Source: Gammaproteobacteria bacterium (GTDB lineage Bacteria; Pseudomonadota; Gammaproteobacteria; Arenicellales; JAOTYS01). Taken from it: 6,533 nucleotides of DNA. Below, piece after piece: positions 4,040 to 6,533 of this stretch (position 1 is the stretch's first letter; each line of letters starts with the position of its first letter). Below the pieces are notes generated by a model. The model saw only the letters and a program-made list of their open reading frames with translations, was not told the origin of the DNA and searched no databases. The position numbers and the translations under genes were made by a program. The stretch is taken from NCBI GenBank assembly GCA_029861795.1, contig JAOTYS010000263.1, positions 1 through 6,533 of the forward strand. The letters run 5' to 3'.

Positions 4040-6190
4040 GTGAAGAATACTGCACTTCGAAAAGGGATAGGAAAATGGGGTGTGATCTTCCTCGCAGTGA
4101 TCTTCCTTAGCTTGACCGCCATAGAGGTCATAAGGTGGGCCATCTCGGCAGACCCCCTGGTGATCTCCCTTGATCAGGTGGAGAACCTGAGCGTGAAGGG
4201 CTTCTCTCGCTCCACCTCTGGTGTTTCCTTCACAGTCGAAAATCCCGGATCGTCACAACTCATCCTCCCTTTGGACGGGACAGTAGACGGAATGAAACTC
4301 CGTCTAGAGTTCGCTTCCATCGACAAGACCATTAAGCTGATCAACATATTCCCATCCAGACAGGAGCGGGGCTTTTCGATCCAAAAAATGGTCACTACAA
4401 GAGTGTTACCCCTAACCAGAACTTATGAGTTTGACCTGTCACCACATAAATTCGACAAGCTGCAGATCGATTTTCAAACCAATGGTGTTACCTCGAGTGG
4501 AACCTTAAAGAGCATCTCGCTACATCCCGTTCATGCCTTTGATAGAACGCCGTTACTTTATGTTTTGGCTTTGCTATCTGGCGTTTTGACAATTTTACCC
4601 GGCACCCTTATCTACTGCCTCATAGCTAGGCGTGATGCAGACATATCTGTGTACCTTTGCAGTGTCTTCGCTTTATCACTGTTGTTCTATACCGTTTTGT
4701 TTTTGGTTTTACTTGTAGGTCGCGAGCTCATACCGAACTACCAGAACGTAATCGTCCTCACCACTTTCTTAGTCAGCTTACTGGGTCTGCTACTTCTTAT
4801 CGCACGATTCGCCCGACTGTCTTATCTCGCGGCCATAGTGCGCGACAGCCGCCAGGTGCTTATCAGTTACGGCGTGCTCGCCCTATTAGTTTGTTACGTG
4901 GTCAGTCACGACACCGATCTCCCCATGGCGAACGTGCACTATAGCTCCATCGCGGGTACCAAGACTTACAATATGTTTCGTGCCCATGACAATTACTTTC
5001 AATACTTGAACGGCAAGATCATCGCGGATGACGACTCGTTCGAGAAGTATTATGGTGATCGCCGTACTCGGAAACTGTTTTATCTTCCACAAGAACGGGA
5101 GATGTATCCAGGGGCGCTCTATGCAACGTTTCGCAGCGGCATCAATGCGCTGTCGGCATATGTGGGCGAATCATACCTGACCTACACCTTACTTGGATCC
5201 TGCTTTAATCTGATGGTGTTGTTTCCTCTATTGGCTTTTGCCCGAAAATACTTTCCCGATCATAGTCTGTATCTTTTTGCGATTGCCATTTCTCTTAATG
5301 CATTTGCCTTCACTAACTTCTACTTTACATGGTTCAAGTTTGCGGGGGCGGCGCTTTTTCTTTGCGGCCTATTTTTCCTCGCGAACAGTCACAGGAGACC
5401 CGCCAACTGGGCGGCAGCAGGGTTCTCTTTCGGCATCGGCAGTAGCATGCATGCCGGTAATGCTCTGGGCATCCCGTTGTTCTTTCTGTGGTTTGTCTAT
5501 CAGAACATCCGCGAGTACAAGTTTGCTAACTGGCGGTGGATAGTGGGGCCAGTACTGCTGGTTTCGGTATTTGTGCTTACCAATCTGCCTTACTCCATGG
5601 TCAAGCAGCATTACTTCACCGAAGACCACACCTTACTCAAAACTTTTTTCCTGGCAGGGATGGGTCATCCGGACGGACTGTGGGCATCGGTTAAACTGTT
5701 TTTCCAGAGCATCCCGCTGACGGAGCAATTACCTGTGCGGCTAAACAACGTTGCACAGCTATTCCGACTCGACTCGGTCATCGAGGTCTTGACACTGGCC
5801 GGATTCCTGGACTGGAAGGAGTTTACATTCAGATGGAACGGGCTTGAGTTTGCGAGATTGACCATGTTGTTTTTTCCGTCGTTGTTCTTCCTCGCGCTAG
5901 GATGGCTATACGCACGTGTGACCACGGGCCCAACGCCTTGTCCACTCCCAGATACTCAGGGACCCAAGCCGACTACTCTGGTTCTGCTTGGATTTTCAGC
6001 CTTCGCACTGATTATGTTTATGAGCTACGGTCGTCACGAAGTGTACTTCAGCCATTCTCATCCCATGGGAGTTATACTGCTAATACATCTGCTGCTGGTG
6101 GGGTTAGTTCTGAGCCAAGGCCATCTTGTCTCAAGGCTTTATGGGGTCTACCTGGGATTTTCAGCGTTACGTCTGTTCTCGCATCTTTAG
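4040..6190 (+). CDS. large polytopic membrane protein, GT-C glycosyltransferase-like, with periplasmic N-terminal domain
   Basis: This is a 716-residue inner-membrane protein. A basic N-terminus (RKGIGKW) and membrane anchor at about 13-31 are followed by a soluble, strand-rich domain at about 35-168. Predicted membrane helices come next, near 170-195, 203-226, 236-255, 272-289, 384-401, 409-429, 433-449, 474-488, 501-517, 607-625, 645-662 and 676-692. Positive residues (ARR, ARFAR, RDSRQ) put the N-terminal domain and the 290-380 loop in the periplasm. That loop holds acidic and aromatic groups (HDTD 290-293, AHDNYFQYLNGK 315-326), like the catalytic first loops of GT-C enzymes that use polyprenyl-linked sugars. 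No definite family is recognised, so the enzymatic role is inference; a polysaccharide polymerase or a membrane anchor protein is possible. GTG 4040 is used because the next Met (85) would lose the anchor; only a weak AAGAAA precedes it. It converges on a nucleotide-sugar gene, with 8 bases between stops. Confidence 0.8.
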   Translation: MKNTALRKGIGKWGVIFLAVIFLSLTAIEVIRWAISADPLVISLDQVENLSVKGFSRSTSGVSFTVENPGSSQLILPLDGTVDGMKLRLEFASIDKTIKLINIFPSRQERGFSIQKMVTTRVLPLTRTYEFDLSPHKFDKLQIDFQTNGVTSSGTLKSISLHPVHAFDRTPLLYVLALLSGVLTILPGTLIYCLIARRDADISVYLCSVFALSLLFYTVLFLVLLVGRELIPNYQNVIVLTTFLVSLLGLLLLIARFARLSYLAAIVRDSRQVLISYGVLALLVCYVVSHDTDLPMANVHYSSIAGTKTYNMFRAHDNYFQYLNGKIIADDDSFEKYYGDRRTRKLFYLPQEREMYPGALYATFRSGINALSAYVGESYLTYTLLGSCFNLMVLFPLLAFARKYFPDHSLYLFAIAISLNAFAFTNFYFTWFKFAGAALFLCGLFFLANSHRRPANWAAAGFSFGIGSSMHAGNALGIPLFFLWFVYQNIREYKFANWRWIVGPVLLVSVFVLTNLPYSMVKQHYFTEDHTLLKTFFLAGMGHPDGLWASVKLFFQSIPLTEQLPVRLNNVAQLFRLDSVIEVLTLAGFLDWKEFTFRWNGLEFARLTMLFFPSLFFLALGWLYARVTTGPTPCPLPDTQGPKPTTLVLLGFSAFALIMFMSYGRHEVYFSHSHPMGVILLIHLLLVGLVLSQGHLVSRLYGVYLGFSALRLFSHL

Positions 6191-6198
6191 TTATGTTG

Positions 6199-6533
6199 CT
6201 AAAACCGTGGATTGATGGTCTCGTTATTGGTTTTGCTAAACCACTCCGCGGTTTCTTTGACGCCTTCGGAAAGATCCACCAACTCCCAAGGAGGCAGCAA
6301 CGCTCGCATCCGACTGCTGTCTAGACAGACCCGCGACCGGCCTCCCGGTTTGGTGGTGTCCCAGTCGATATCCCCCTCATAGCCTACACATTGCGCAACC
6401 CGGTTGGCGAGATCTTTGATAGATATCTCTTGTTCTGAACCTATGTTTAGCGGCTCGTTGGCGTCGTAGTGCAGCACCGCTTCGATAATGGCGTGGACCG
6501 CGTCACGAATGTGAATGAACTCACGTGTCGGCG
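6199..6533 (-). CDS. NAD-dependent epimerase/dehydratase, GDP-L-fucose synthase type, C-terminal part (5' end outside window)
   Basis: This is the last 110 or so residues of an extended short-chain dehydrogenase that acts on nucleotide sugars in the cytosol. The frame is open to the window edge and starts with PTREFIHIRDAVHAIIEAV, the conserved block after the catalytic region. Then come EPLNIGSEQEISIKDLA and VGYEGDIDWDTTKPGGR, followed by LDSSRMRALL and a final helix (EGVKETAEWFSK). The order NIGS-xEISIKxLA-GYxGxIxWDxxKPxG-xxLDxSR is typical of GDP-L-fucose synthase and close epimerases, which make activated deoxysugars for surface glycans. The Rossmann fold and the S-Y-K active site lie outside the window, so the exact product is uncertain. 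One detail is unusual: KPGG replaces the common KPDG/KPNG. It ends 8 bases from the stop of the convergent membrane protein gene. No shared terminator is visible between them. Confidence 0.85.
   Translation of the reverse strand, partial: PTREFIHIRDAVHAIIEAVLHYDANEPLNIGSEQEISIKDLANRVAQCVGYEGDIDWDTTKPGGRSRVCLDSSRMRALLPPWELVDLSEGVKETAEWFSKTNNETINPRF

Noticed and set aside
6228..6243. TGGTTT-TGCT-AAACCA hairpin near the convergent gene ends
   Set aside because: It lies inside the epimerase coding end, has only six pairs and has no T-run on either side, so it is not called a terminator.
1..6533. CRISPR arrays, tRNA or rRNA genes, insertion sequences
   Set aside because: No regularly spaced repeats, cloverleaf-like stretches, transposase motifs or terminal inverted repeats were seen in the window.

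Overview
The window looks like a chromosomal stretch from a Gram-negative proteobacterium, most likely gammaproteobacterial. It carries an ExbD/TonB energy-transduction operon, three c-di-GMP-binding PilZ proteins, remnants of a heterotetrameric sarcosine oxidase operon and the edge of what may be a surface-polysaccharide locus. Base composition is moderate, near 50-55% GC by eye. The genus cannot be told from this sequence.

Left part (1-1566, + strand): the 3' end of one exbD, then a complete second exbD, then tonB. They are packed as one operon, with a 13-base gap and then a 4-base GTGA start/stop overlap. An exbB gene would be expected just upstream, outside the window. The second ExbD has Asn in place of the otherwise conserved membrane Asp that carries the proton pathway, so the two ExbDs may be functionally unequal.

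Middle part (1591-3204, - strand): three single-domain PilZ genes run in the same direction and converge on tonB. The two upstream ones are clear paralogues with identical motif spacing. Two gaps of nearly equal length (about 177 bases) separate the genes. The gap before the last gene holds a strong, near-perfect hairpin whose pairing is continuous only in minus-strand RNA.

3205-4039 has no intact gene. It holds the wreck of a sarcosine oxidase operon: a frameshifted and deleted piece of the soxA aminomethyltransferase domain, followed in the expected order by the 3' end of soxG, which has an in-frame stop. The last 150 bases before the next gene contain two mutually exclusive small hairpins.

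Right part (4040-6533): a 716-residue polytopic membrane protein with a periplasmic beta-type N-terminal domain and a GT-C-like topology. It converges, with only 8 bases between, on the C-terminal part of a NAD-dependent nucleotide-sugar epimerase/reductase of the GDP-L-fucose synthase type. Together these suggest envelope glycan synthesis. A link between the c-di-GMP receptors and that glycan locus is possible, but nothing in the sequence proves it.
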